Below, piece by piece: positions 25,104 to 34,733 of a DNA stretch of 64,000 nucleotides. The notes under the pieces are model-generated. The model was not told the origin of the DNA and did not search any database. It saw only the letters and a program-made list of their open reading frames with translations. Source of the stretch: Chitinophaga oryzae (GTDB taxonomy: Bacteria; Bacteroidota; Bacteroidia; Chitinophagales; Chitinophagaceae); contig NZ_CP051204.2 of the NCBI RefSeq assembly GCF_012516375.2, forward strand, positions 6,696,001 to 6,760,000. The letters are read 5' to 3'. The position numbers and the translations under genes were made by a program. The first letter of the stretch is position 1, and each line of letters begins with the position of its first letter.

Positions 25104-28100
25104 TTGTTAAACAGCATTATCCGTTTTTCCATTAAAAACAAGCTCATCATCGGCCTGTTTATACTGGCGCTGATTGGATGGGGAAGCTATTCCGTTACCC
25201 AGCTGCCCATCGATGCGGTGCCCGACATCACCAACAACCAGGTGCTCGTCATTTCCTCCGCCCCAAGCCTGGGAGCGCCCGATGTGGAACGCTTTATCAC
25301 CGTGCCTATCGAACAGGCTACCCGCAATATTCCCGGTATTATCGAACAACGCAGCTTCTCCCGTTTCGGACTAAGCCTGGTAACCATCGTCTTCAATGAC
25401 CAGACAGATGTTTACTGGGCCAGGCAACAGGTAAGCGAACGGTTGATACAGGTGCGCCAGCAAATACCGCCAGGCATGACAGAACCGGAGCTCGGTCCGG
25501 TGACCACCGGCCTGGGTGAGATATTCCAGTATGTGGTAAAACCCAAGCCAGGCTATGAGGGCAAATACGACCTCACCACCCTGCGCGATATACAGGACTG
25601 GACCGTCAGGCGCCAGCTGCTGGGCACCGAAGGCGTGGCCGATGTCAGCTCTTTCGGCGGCACCGTCAAACAATATGAAGTGGCGGTCAACCCCGACAAG
25701 CTGAAAAGCTACCAGATCACCATCTCCGACGTGTTCCGCGCCCTGCAGGAAAACAACCAGAACACCGGCGGCGCCTATATCGAAAAAGGCCCCAGCGTGC
25801 TGTTCATCCGCAGCGAAGGGCTCGTCCAGAACCAGGAAGACATCGGCAACATCGCCGTTAAGCGGATCAACAACGGTATCCCCGTCCTGGTCCGCGACGT
25901 AGCCACCGTGAAAACAGGCACCGCCATCCGCTACGGCGCCGTAGTACTGAACGGTGAAAGCGAAGTAGCCGGCGCAGTGGTGATGATGCTGAAAGGAGAA
26001 AACAGTAATAAAGTCATCACCAATATCAAAGAGAAGATCGCGGCCATCGAAAAAACACTGCCGGAAGGCGTGGCCATCGAACCTTTCCTCGACCGGACCA
26101 AAATGGTGGACAACGCTATCTCCACGGTGGAACGCAACCTGCTGGAAGGCGCGGCCATCGTGATACTGGTACTGGTCATCTTCATGGGCAATATCCGAGC
26201 AGGCCTCATCGTAGCCTCCGTCATACCACTGTCCATGATGTTCGCCCTCATCATGATGAACCTGTTCGGCGTCAGCGGCAACCTGATGAGCCTCGGCGCG
26301 CTGGACTTCGGCCTGCTGGTAGACGGCGCCGTCATCATCATCGAAGCGGTGATGCATAAGCTCACGCGGGGCGCCACGCTCAGCGGCGTCAAACAACTCA
26401 CGCAGGAACAGATGGACGACGAAGTGGAGTCCTCCGCCAAAACCATGATGAACAGCGCCGCTTTCGGTCAGGTGATCATCCTCATCGTATACCTGCCCAT
26501 CCTCTCGCTGCAAGGCATCGAAGGAAAAATGTTCCGCCCCATGGCGGAAACCGTATCCTTCGCTATCCTCGGCGCATGCATCCTGTCACTCACCTACGTG
26601 CCCATGATGGGCGCCCTGTTCCTCAACAAAAAACTCAGCCATAAGGAAAGTTTCGCAGATAAAATGATGGAACGCGTTAAACGCCTCTACGATCCGCTGC
26701 TGCAAAAAGCGCTGGGCATCCCCAAACTGATCGTAGGCGTGGCGCTGCTGTTACTGCTGGTGGCTGCGTTTATCCTTTCCCGTATGGGCGGTGAATTTAT
26801 CCCGCAACTGGAAGAAGGCGACTTTGCCATCGATACCCGGATGCTGACCGGCTCCTCGCTCACCACCACCATCAAAGGCACCAGCCAGGCGGCACAGGTG
26901 CTGCGCAGAGATTTTCCGGAGGTGGAGAAAGTAGTGGTCAAAATAGGCTCCGGGGAGATACCCACCGACCCCATGCCCATGGAAGCGGCCGACCTGATGG
27001 TGATCCTTAAACCCAAACACCAGTGGACCAGCGCTTCCACCTTCCCCGAACTGGCAGGCAAGATGAGCAAAGCGCTGGAAGAAATACCGGGTATCACCAC
27101 CGGCTTCCAGTTCCCCGTACAGATGCGTTTCAACGAACTGATGACCGGCGCCCGCCAGGACGTGGTCTGCAAAATATTCGGCGACGACCTCGACACCCTC
27201 GCTGCCTATGCAGACAAAATAGGGGCCGTCATCGGCACCGTCAAAGGCGCGAAAGACCTCTATGTGGAAACCGTGACCGGTATCCCCCAGCTGCTGGTCA
27301 ACTATAACCGGGAGGCCATCGCCCGCTACGGCGCCTCCGTCAGCGATGTCAACAACACCATACAGGCCGCCTACGCCGGCGCTGCTGCCGGACTGGTATT
27401 TGAAAACGACCGGCGCTACGACCTTGTGGTACGTATGAACGAAGAGCAGAAAAAAGACCTGGACGAGATGAACAACCTCCAGGTAGGACTGCCCAACGGG
27501 GAACAGGTACCGCTGCATGTACTCGCCGACATCAGTATAAAAGACGGCCCCTACCAGATACAACGGGAAGACGCCCGCCGCAGGATCACCGTGGGCTTCA
27601 ACGTGCGCGGCCGCGACGTTCAGAGCATCGTAAAAGAACTGCAAACAAAAGTCAACAGGCAGATCAAACTGCCGACCGGCTATTATATCACTTACGGCGG
27701 ACAGTATGAAAACCTGCAGCACGCCACCAAAAGGCTCAGTATAGCCCTGCCCGTTGCCCTGCTGCTGATATTCCTCATGCTGTTTTTTGCCTTCCGTAAA
27801 CTGAAATACTGCCTGCTGATATTCTCTGCCATCCCGCTGTCGGCCATTGGCGGCGTATTCACGCTGTGGCTGCGCGGCATGCCGTTCAGCATCTCCGCCG
27901 GCATCGGTTTTATCGCCCTGTTCGGCGTGGCAGTATTAAACGGGATCGTATTAATCGGAGAAATGAACCAGTTAAAAAACAGTGGCATGACCAACATCCG
28001 GCAGATTATCATACAGGCCACCCACGACCGGTTAAGACCTGTGCTGATGACCGCCACCGTAGCTTCCCTCGGCTTCCTGCCGATGGCGCTGAGCAACGGC

Positions 28101-29468
28101 GCCGGCGCAGAAGTGCAACGCCCGCTGGCCACCGTGGTGATAGGAGGATTGATCACAGCAACGCTGCTCACGCTCGTGGTGCTCCCCGCCCTCTTTTTGT
28201 TATTTGAAGAAGGATGGAAAAGACCCAAACCAGCCGCGCTGATGGTGCTTCTGCTCATCGCTGCACCTTCCCTGCTGAAAGCACAGGAAGTCCGCCCGCT
28301 GACGTTGCAACAGGCCCTTCAGACCGCACAGCAACAAAACCTGCAATTGAAGCTCAACCAGCAGCAGGCAGCCTACTACGAAGCCATCACCCGCAGCAGC
28401 ACCGACCTGCCCAAAACATCGCTGGCAGCTGAACTAGGCAACGTCAATAGCGCCGCTTTTGATAATAAGTTCACCCTGTCGCAAGGCTTCTCTTTCCCTG
28501 CCGTCTACAAAAGACAACGGCAGGTATATGAGCGGGAATGGCAACAGGCCAAACTACAAACCGCCCTGCAGCAGGCGGAAGTGGCCCGTCTCGTCAAACT
28601 GGCCTACCTCCAGCTGCAATTCCTGAAAGCCAAGAAAACACTGCTGCAAAAAACCGACAGTATCCTGTCCAGCTATTCCAAAGTAGCCCAAATCCGCTAT
28701 GAGAACGGCGAGAGCAATCTCCTCGAAAAAGCGACGCTCGACAACCAGGCGCAACAGGCCCGTATACAGCTGGACATGGTGCAGGCAGACCAGAAAACGG
28801 CCGTTGCCCAGCTGGGCATGCTGCTGCATGAAACCACTGCCAACATCGATCCGGTGGACAGTCTGTCCAATGCCGTCGTATTGTTCGACAGCACCACGCT
28901 GCAACAACATCCGTTCCTCCGCGCTTACCAGCAGCAACAGGAAGTGGCCAACAGCAAAACACAACTGGAAAAAGCAAAGCTGTTGCCCGACTGGTCTCTC
29001 GGCTATACCAACCAATCCTTCACCGGATGGCAGTCGGATAAAAACAGGGTGGAAAGTTATTACGGCGGTGGGCACCGGTTCTCCGCCGCGCAGATCGGGA
29101 TCGGTATCCCCATCTTCACATCGGCACAAAGAGCGCGTATAAAAGCCGCACAACAGCTGCAGGCCAGCGCCGCCACGGCCACAGCACTGGCCACCGTACA
29201 GCTTCGCACCCAACTCGAACAAAACTGGAACGACTATCAGAAATACCAGCAGGCTATCCGCTACTATCAGCAATCGGCCCTTAAACAATCCGATATCATC
29301 ATCCGGACGGCCAATATCAGCTATAAAAACGGCGAAATAGGGTACATCGAATGGAGTACCCTCATCAGCAATGCCATCGCCCTGCAAAGCCAGTATATCG
29401 ATGTTTTGAAGGAACTGAACACCCGGAAAACAGAACTGGAGTACTTATTACAATTCAATCAGCAATAA
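25104..29468 (+). CDS. Heavy-metal efflux RND pump (CusA/CzcA type) fused to a TolC-type outer-membrane factor
   Basis: The 1454-residue product joins two proteins that are usually separate. Residues 1 to about 1040 are a complete HME-RND pump: the first helix IIRFSIKNKLIIG, the periplasmic porter, the proton-relay helix with DFGLLVDGAV, and the last helix ending LPALFLLFEEGW. Then come KRPK, a hydrophobic run MVLLLIAAPSLLKA and AQ at 1060-1061, which together look like an internal signal peptide with cleavage before Gln1061 (base 28284). The last 394 residues are an outer-membrane efflux protein of TolC type, rich in Gln and in long helices. The family N-terminus matches a TTG start at 25104 (MLNSIIRFSIK); no ATG is available nearby. 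One base separates it from the adaptor gene. Confidence 0.9.
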   Translation: MLNSIIRFSIKNKLIIGLFILALIGWGSYSVTQLPIDAVPDITNNQVLVISSAPSLGAPDVERFITVPIEQATRNIPGIIEQRSFSRFGLSLVTIVFNDQTDVYWARQQVSERLIQVRQQIPPGMTEPELGPVTTGLGEIFQYVVKPKPGYEGKYDLTTLRDIQDWTVRRQLLGTEGVADVSSFGGTVKQYEVAVNPDKLKSYQITISDVFRALQENNQNTGGAYIEKGPSVLFIRSEGLVQNQEDIGNIAVKRINNGIPVLVRDVATVKTGTAIRYGAVVLNGESEVAGAVVMMLKGENSNKVITNIKEKIAAIEKTLPEGVAIEPFLDRTKMVDNAISTVERNLLEGAAIVILVLVIFMGNIRAGLIVASVIPLSMMFALIMMNLFGVSGNLMSLGALDFGLLVDGAVIIIEAVMHKLTRGATLSGVKQLTQEQMDDEVESSAKTMMNSAAFGQVIILIVYLPILSLQGIEGKMFRPMAETVSFAILGACILSLTYVPMMGALFLNKKLSHKESFADKMMERVKRLYDPLLQKALGIPKLIVGVALLLLLVAAFILSRMGGEFIPQLEEGDFAIDTRMLTGSSLTTTIKGTSQAAQVLRRDFPEVEKVVVKIGSGEIPTDPMPMEAADLMVILKPKHQWTSASTFPELAGKMSKALEEIPGITTGFQFPVQMRFNELMTGARQDVVCKIFGDDLDTLAAYADKIGAVIGTVKGAKDLYVETVTGIPQLLVNYNREAIARYGASVSDVNNTIQAAYAGAAAGLVFENDRRYDLVVRMNEEQKKDLDEMNNLQVGLPNGEQVPLHVLADISIKDGPYQIQREDARRRITVGFNVRGRDVQSIVKELQTKVNRQIKLPTGYYITYGGQYENLQHATKRLSIALPVALLLIFLMLFFAFRKLKYCLLIFSAIPLSAIGGVFTLWLRGMPFSISAGIGFIALFGVAVLNGIVLIGEMNQLKNSGMTNIRQIIIQATHDRLRPVLMTATVASLGFLPMALSNGAGAEVQRPLATVVIGGLITATLLTLVVLPALFLLFEEGWKRPKPAALMVLLLIAAPSLLKAQEVRPLTLQQALQTAQQQNLQLKLNQQQAAYYEAITRSSTDLPKTSLAAELGNVNSAAFDNKFTLSQGFSFPAVYKRQRQVYEREWQQAKLQTALQQAEVARLVKLAYLQLQFLKAKKTLLQKTDSILSSYSKVAQIRYENGESNLLEKATLDNQAQQARIQLDMVQADQKTAVAQLGMLLHETTANIDPVDSLSNAVVLFDSTTLQQHPFLRAYQQQQEVANSKTQLEKAKLLPDWSLGYTNQSFTGWQSDKNRVESYYGGGHRFSAAQIGIGIPIFTSAQRARIKAAQQLQASAATATALATVQLRTQLEQNWNDYQKYQQAIRYYQQSALKQSDIIIRTANISYKNGEIGYIEWSTLISNAIALQSQYIDVLKELNTRKTELEYLLQFNQQ

Positions 29469-29469
29469 C

Positions 29470-30618
29470 ATGCGGAAGATATTCATATACATCGTCATCA
29501 CCGGCTTCTTATACGCCTGCAACAACCAGCCGGCAGCAGAAAAATCACCGGCCGAAAACCAGCCGGCGCCGGATAACAATACCGTCACCCTCGACAGCGT
29601 CCAGAAAAAGAATGCGGGCATCGTGCTCGACAGCCCGCGGACAGCGAACATACACGCTACCCTGCGCGCCACCGGCATGGTGGACGTACCCCCGCAAAAC
29701 CTTATCTCCATCAGCTTTCCCATGGGCGGTTACCTGAAAAGCACACGGCTGCTGCCCGGCAGCCAGGTGGCGAAAGGTGAAATCATCGGCACCATGGAGG
29801 ACCAGAGTTACGTGCAGCTGCAACAGGAATACCTGACCGCCAAAGCCAATATGGAATACCTGTCTGCCGACATGGACAGGCAAAGGACCCTCAGCGAGGC
29901 TGACGCTATCAGCAAAAAAAGATACCAGCAGGTCCTCAATGAATATAAAACCGCGCAGGTCACCCTGAAAGCAGTGGGAGAAAAACTACGGATCATCAAT
30001 ATCAACCCGGATAAACTGACGGTGGGCAGCATTTCCCGGACGGCGCCCATTTACTCTCCCATCAATGGTTATGTCACAAAAGTCAATGTCAACATCGGCC
30101 GTTATGTAATGCCGTCCGACGTACTGTTTGAACTGGTGAACCCGGAAGATATACACGCGGCCATTACCGTGTTTGAGAAAGACATCCCGGCCTTCCACAA
30201 AGGGCTGCAAGGCAAAGTCACGCTGGTAGACAGGCCCGACAAAGTATACGATATCGAGACCATCCTCGTTACCAAAAACATCAGCGACAACCGCAGCGGC
30301 CTTATCCACTGCCATTTTGAAAACCCGGGCCATGACCTGCTGCCCGGCATGTTCCTCAACGCTACTTTTGAAATGGACAGCCAGCAGGCCCTCACCGTAC
30401 CGGAAGAAGCCGTGGTGCGTTATATGGGCAAAGACTATGTGTTTGTAACCAAAGATGGTAACAGCTTCACACTGACGCCGGTCAATGCCGGCCTGAAAGA
30501 AAATAACAGGATACAATTGTTGCCTGGCGGGAAAGATCTCGGCAACGAAAAGATTGTGACGACGGGCGCCTACGCATTGTTAGGTAAACTGAAAAACACC
30601 GCCGGAGAAGAAGAATAA
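29470..30618 (+). CDS. RND efflux periplasmic adaptor lipoprotein (CusB/CzcB-like)
   Basis: The 382-residue membrane-fusion protein begins MRKIFIYIVITGFLYACNNQ, with lipobox Cys17. It has a split lipoyl/barrel-sandwich domain (ISFPMGGYLKSTRLLPGSQVAKGEIIG and TAPIYSPINGYVTKVNVNIGRYV) around a helical hairpin of about 70 residues, then a beta-barrel domain and a membrane-proximal domain ending ALLGKLKNT. It should join the RND pump to its outer-membrane channel. It starts 1 bp after the pump-TolC fusion stop codon, so the operon codes the full tripartite system in two polypeptides. No His-rich C-terminal metal-binding tail is present. Confidence 0.92.
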   Translation: MRKIFIYIVITGFLYACNNQPAAEKSPAENQPAPDNNTVTLDSVQKKNAGIVLDSPRTANIHATLRATGMVDVPPQNLISISFPMGGYLKSTRLLPGSQVAKGEIIGTMEDQSYVQLQQEYLTAKANMEYLSADMDRQRTLSEADAISKKRYQQVLNEYKTAQVTLKAVGEKLRIININPDKLTVGSISRTAPIYSPINGYVTKVNVNIGRYVMPSDVLFELVNPEDIHAAITVFEKDIPAFHKGLQGKVTLVDRPDKVYDIETILVTKNISDNRSGLIHCHFENPGHDLLPGMFLNATFEMDSQQALTVPEEAVVRYMGKDYVFVTKDGNSFTLTPVNAGLKENNRIQLLPGGKDLGNEKIVTTGAYALLGKLKNTAGEEE

Positions 30619-30627
30619 ATTCATTTA

Positions 30628-30678
30628 TCATTTGGTTATTGGGTCATTTAATGCGTAAATGACCCAATAACCAAATGA
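30628..30678. terminator. Perfect 23-bp palindrome, bidirectional terminator
   Basis: Arms 30628-30650 and 30656-30678 are perfect reverse complements around a 5-nt loop (ATGCG). The element sits exactly between the convergent adaptor and GH95 genes. It is AT-rich and lacks a T-tract, unlike the GC-rich terminators elsewhere in the window, and shares the core TTTGGTTATT with the element at 52322-52395. Confidence 0.7.
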
Positions 30679-30686
30679 TTGACTAT

Positions 30687-33071
30687 TTAGCGTAGTAACG
30701 CATCCAGCGGATAGTCTTTACCAGCTTCGGTATTGAGCACTACGATCTGGTCGCGGTAACGCACCTGGCAGCCGCCTCCTTTAGTGGCATGCAGCGTAGC
30801 AGCGACCAGTTTTCCATCCTTCCATGACATATTTACCACGAAACCGCCACGGGCACAGAGCCCGTTGACCGTTCCGTTTTTCCATTCTGCCGGCAGCGCC
30901 GGCAGCAGCGTGATCATGTTTTCATGGCTTTGCAGCAGCATCTCGGCGATGCCGGCCGTGGCGCCGAAATTGCCATCTATCTGAAAGGGCGGATGGAGGT
31001 TAAACAGGTTGTAAGCGGATTTATGCGCCAGGATGATGTTAAACGCTTTTAAAGCTTCTGGTCCGTTTTTCAGGCGCGCCCACATGTTGGTCACCCAGGC
31101 AGCGCTCCATCCTGTTTGTGCGCCGCCGTGTTCCAGGCGGTATTCGAGCGATTTACGGGCAGCATTGACATACTGTGGCGTCTGGGCTTCGTTGAAAGCA
31201 TTGCCCGGATAAAGGGCGTATAAATGCGACATATGACGATGCCCCGGTTCTTTCTCCGGATAAGGTTTGGCCCACTCCAGCACCCTGCCGTCTTCGCCTA
31301 TCTGCGGTTGCAGCAGGTTGTTTTTAGCGTCGCGCAGTTTGTCGAGGAAAGGGTCGGTCTGTTGCAGCACCTCTGCAGCCTGCAGTACGTTGGTGAACAG
31401 TTCGTGTATCACTTCCTGGTCATGGGAAGGTCCCATGCTGATAGTACCGTTGCTGCCATCGGGTGCCTCAAACGCGTTCTCCGGCGACGATGCCGGTCCG
31501 GACACCAGTTTACCCGTCACCGGATCTTTCACCAGCCAGCCCATATAAAAACGCGCTACTTCGCGCAAGGTAGGATATACTTTACGCAGATAAGCGGTAT
31601 CGCGGGTAAAAGCGAAATGTTCCCAGAGGTGTTCGCAGATCCACCCGCTGGAGCCGGCGGTAAGCCCCCAGGAAGGATGCTCGCCGGGAGAGGTGAAGCC
31701 CCATACGTTCACGATGGGGCCGATGCACCAACCGGTACCGCCAAACTGTACGGCAGCCGAGCGGGCAGCCGGTTTGTCCAGGCTCTGGACAAAATTGGTG
31801 AGCGACAAATGCAACTCGCCGAGGTTCGTCACTTCTGCCGGCCAGTAGTTCATCTGTACGTTGATGTCGGTATGATAGTCGCCATTCCAGGGAGCCAGCG
31901 TTTTATTGCCCCAGATGCCCTGCAGATTGGCCGGCAGCGTGTTCTTGCGTGCGGAGGAGATCAACAGGTAACGGCCGTACTGGAAATACAGTTCGGTGAG
32001 GTGGTTGTCGTTACCTGTTTCCTTAATGCGTTGCAGCCGGACATCGGTGGGGATATCATCAGCGGTATCATCTGCCAGCTGCAAAGCAACGCGGTTGTAT
32101 AAACGCTGATAGTCTTTTATATGCGCCTGTTTCAACTGGGCGTAGGGCAGCGCAGCAGCAGCCTGCAGCGCTTTGGCCGTCAGCCCTTTAAAGTCACGTC
32201 CTTTATAAACGGGGTAGTTGGGCAGGTAGTCGGTGGAAGCAGCCAGGTACAGCACCACTTCATCAGCGCCTTTTACGGTCATCCGGTCACCGGAGTAAGT
32301 CACCTGTCCGCCTTTGTTGCGGGCTTGTAAGCGGGCGATGTATTTCATGCCGTCGCCCCCTTTGCCGTTGTTCAGCGCGCCGGACATCTCCAGTTCATTG
32401 CCGGCGGCTTTGGTGGTAAAACGTTCGGGGCGGTCCATGGTGGCGGAGAAACTGATAGCGCCTTTTTTATCGGCCGACAGTTTTACGGCCAGCACATTAG
32501 CAGGCGCACTCACAAAATATTCACGGGTGTAATGCACGCCGTCCTGTTCGTAGCTGACACGCACGATGGCATCATCCAGCTGCAGGCTGCGCTGATAGCT
32601 GGTACACCGGCTGCTTTTGCCGAAATCCAGCCGCAGGTCGCCCAATGTCTGAAAGGAGCCGAAAGGCACCTTCGAACCGTCGCCGTTGCCGGAGCCGGCG
32701 CCTTTGCAGACCTGTGTTTTATTGGTAAGTTCAGTGGCTTCTTTAAACTTGCCCTGGAACAGGAGGTTCCGTATTTCCGGGAGATATCTGGCTGCTTCGG
32801 GATTATCGTTGTCTGCCTGGCTGCCGTTCCATAAAGTTTTTTCATTGAGCTGTATCCGTTCCTGGTTGACATCGCCGAATACCATGGCGCCGATATTGCC
32901 ATTACCGATGGGCAGGGCCTGCAGCCACGCCGGATCATCTTTCCAGGGGGAAGTGCCATCTTTCGCGGTAGCGTTGGCGGGGGATGTATACCACAGCTTC
33001 ATGGAGCGTTGCTGTGCAAATCCTGTGGCGGTGGTTGCTGCCGCCAACAGACAGGTGATGAGATATTTCAT
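30687..33071 (-). CDS. Exported GH95 alpha-L-fucosidase-type glycosidase
   Basis: The 794-residue protein has a signal peptide (ending GFA|QQ) and the full GH95 layout: an N-terminal beta-sandwich with LWYTSPANATAKDG and LPIGNGNIGAMVFGDVNQERIQLNEKTLWNGS, and an (alpha/alpha)6 barrel with HTDINVQMNYWPAEVTNLGE, which holds the catalytic Asn pair region, and GNFGATAGIAEMLLQSHE near the C-terminus. GH95 enzymes invert alpha-1,2-L-fucosides or act on related L-galactosides. It has no SusC/D partners here. The substrate specificity within GH95 cannot be told from the sequence. Confidence 0.94.
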   Translation of the reverse strand: MKYLITCLLAAATTATGFAQQRSMKLWYTSPANATAKDGTSPWKDDPAWLQALPIGNGNIGAMVFGDVNQERIQLNEKTLWNGSQADNDNPEAARYLPEIRNLLFQGKFKEATELTNKTQVCKGAGSGNGDGSKVPFGSFQTLGDLRLDFGKSSRCTSYQRSLQLDDAIVRVSYEQDGVHYTREYFVSAPANVLAVKLSADKKGAISFSATMDRPERFTTKAAGNELEMSGALNNGKGGDGMKYIARLQARNKGGQVTYSGDRMTVKGADEVVLYLAASTDYLPNYPVYKGRDFKGLTAKALQAAAALPYAQLKQAHIKDYQRLYNRVALQLADDTADDIPTDVRLQRIKETGNDNHLTELYFQYGRYLLISSARKNTLPANLQGIWGNKTLAPWNGDYHTDINVQMNYWPAEVTNLGELHLSLTNFVQSLDKPAARSAAVQFGGTGWCIGPIVNVWGFTSPGEHPSWGLTAGSSGWICEHLWEHFAFTRDTAYLRKVYPTLREVARFYMGWLVKDPVTGKLVSGPASSPENAFEAPDGSNGTISMGPSHDQEVIHELFTNVLQAAEVLQQTDPFLDKLRDAKNNLLQPQIGEDGRVLEWAKPYPEKEPGHRHMSHLYALYPGNAFNEAQTPQYVNAARKSLEYRLEHGGAQTGWSAAWVTNMWARLKNGPEALKAFNIILAHKSAYNLFNLHPPFQIDGNFGATAGIAEMLLQSHENMITLLPALPAEWKNGTVNGLCARGGFVVNMSWKDGKLVAATLHATKGGGCQVRYRDQIVVLNTEAGKDYPLDALLR

Positions 33072-33241
33072 ATGGGCTGCTGTTTACATTGCTATGGACG
33101 AAAGATAATAATATTATTGGCTGTCCGTATGCTTTGCAGCAGATCCTGGCGGGCACTAATCGTATTTTAATGGAGAGTAACGGTATTTTAACTTTTTTCC
33201 GCCGTTTCTATGATTTAAATTAATAGTCACAAAGGTTGATT

Positions 33242-33547
33242 ATGGCAAATGAGAACAACAAATCACCCCATATCCTTAACACCTCCAGTAATCTGCTGGG
33301 GTTTTGCCTGATAGTGCTCACCTCTATCAAAGTGGCGCGTTTTAATCAGATCACGATCATTGACGATACTACTGGCATTGCGGCGATCCTGCTGACGGGG
33401 AGTTGTCTGCTGTCTTTTCTGTCGATGCGCTCGAAGGTGAGGCGGAGGAGTGAAAAACTGGAGGAAGCTGCAGATTACATCTTCCTCCTGTCTTTGGTAT
33501 GCATCAGTGTAACGATCATTATCGTTTCCTTCAACCTGTTGGCTTAA
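33242..33547 (+). CDS. Small three-helix membrane protein of unknown function
   Basis: The 101-residue protein has three predicted membrane segments (about 15-32, 40-58 and 76-98) with a basic cytoplasmic loop RSKVRRRSEKLEE between the second and third. ATG 33242 (MANENNKS) is chosen over 33236. I do not recognise the family. It lies alone between divergent GH95 and a convergent beta-barrel gene. Confidence 0.65.
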   Translation: MANENNKSPHILNTSSNLLGFCLIVLTSIKVARFNQITIIDDTTGIAAILLTGSCLLSFLSMRSKVRRRSEKLEEAADYIFLLSLVCISVTIIIVSFNLLA

Positions 33548-33555
33548 CAGGTTGA

Positions 33556-34332
33556 TTATTTGTTTTTGATACGGTAAGAATAACCCAGTACTACCACGCC
33601 CGCGCCGGTGTTGTTTTCACCGTTTTTGGCATCTTTCTGGATTTTCACGAAACCGTAGTTGCCACCACCTTCAATGAAGATAGCGCTTCTGCCGTTGAGA
33701 TGATACGCCAGTCCTACATGACCGGAGATACCGAAGTTGGCTTTTTTCAGGTCGTTTTTGATGTCCTGATCACGGGTAAAATCTACCGCAGGAAAAGGCA
33801 GTGGTTGCTTATGTGCATCATCTGCGAAGATCTGGCTGGTACCACTTGTTTCATTTTTACCATTCAGCAGAAAACTAACGAATGGACCAGCAGCCACATA
33901 CAAATCCCATTTAGGACTAAAACCGAAATGATATTTAGCCAGTACTGGTACCATCAGGTAATTAAACTTGGCCTCACTCTTATATGTAGCATACAAATAA
34001 GGAGGTACGGGCTGCCCCATTTGCTGAAACGCACCCGCCATTTCAGGTGTTGGCGCAAATCCCTGGTTACCGTCTTTTTTCCCGCCCTGGGAAGAATATC
34101 TTATTTCAGGCTGGATGGAAAAACGTTTGGTGAGATGAAATTCTGCATGTATGCCTGCGTCCAGCCCCAGCCTGGAGCTCCAGCCGCTATTGATTGGATT
34201 GGAAGAACTGCCGGATGTCAGATTAGGGATACTCAAGCCAGCCTTTGCGCCGAGATCAATTTGTGCTTTTGCCATGAAGGGACACAGCGCAGCGGCTGCA
34301 ATAACGGCAACGGCTAAACGTAATTTTTTCAT
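33556..34332 (-). CDS. Outer-membrane beta-barrel protein (PorT-like/OMP_b-brl family)
   Basis: From ATG 34332 the 258-residue protein has a signal peptide ending MAKA|QIDLG, followed by alternating amphipathic beta strands: GAKAGLSIPNL, FSIQPEIRYSSQGGKK, FNYLMVPVLAKYHF, WDLYVAAGPFVSFLL, FGISGHVGLAYHL, and a final strand ending in VLGYSYRIKNK. This is the 8-stranded outer-membrane protein type (PF13568) common in Bacteroidota. Its function is not known. A -33/-7 promoter pair is visible upstream (34392-34421). Confidence 0.87.
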   Translation of the reverse strand: MKKLRLAVAVIAAAALCPFMAKAQIDLGAKAGLSIPNLTSGSSSNPINSGWSSRLGLDAGIHAEFHLTKRFSIQPEIRYSSQGGKKDGNQGFAPTPEMAGAFQQMGQPVPPYLYATYKSEAKFNYLMVPVLAKYHFGFSPKWDLYVAAGPFVSFLLNGKNETSGTSQIFADDAHKQPLPFPAVDFTRDQDIKNDLKKANFGISGHVGLAYHLNGRSAIFIEGGGNYGFVKIQKDAKNGENNTGAGVVVLGYSYRIKNK

Positions 34333-34733
34333 AAGGTTTTGTTTGTAAAAGAATAGTTTCTCCCGGTAGCATTTCATACCGGTTAATCACCTAAAGCTAC
34401 GACTATAGGATTAAATACAAACAATATTTTTGTTAATCATTCGGACAAACGACAGCTATCTCTCCCGGGCCGGCGGCAAAATACCGGATCAATTTATCAA
34501 GTAGCGATGCTGTTTTCTTTCGTTTGCTGAAGTCCGGGACCCGGCCTTTTTGACACCTGCCGGCATCAGCTGCCTCCGCCGCCCATATGAACCGGCTGTC
34601 GCGGTCTTCCGGAGGTTTATCACCGGGTATGATATATCGTATAGCCGGAATCGTTAGTAGCCGGCTGTAAAGACTGAATGGTCCTATCCTGACAACAATT
34701 ACCATGGCGGCTCACCTTCAGCGTGCCGTCCGG
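34333..34733. other. Intergenic region with a weak minus-strand ORF
   Basis: This stretch lies between tkt and the beta-barrel gene. It has the promoter at 34392-34421 and a 90-codon minus-strand frame (34433-34705) whose product has no signal peptide, no motif and irregular composition; I do not support it as a gene. Confidence 0.4.
34392..34421 (-). promoter_or_regulatory. -33/-7 promoter of the beta-barrel gene
   Basis: On the minus strand TTTG (34418-34421) is followed after 18 bp by TAGCTTTA (34392-34399), a one-mismatch match to TAnnTTTG. The spacing suits the Bacteroidota primary sigma factor, with a leader of about 55 nt to the start at 34332. Confidence 0.55.
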
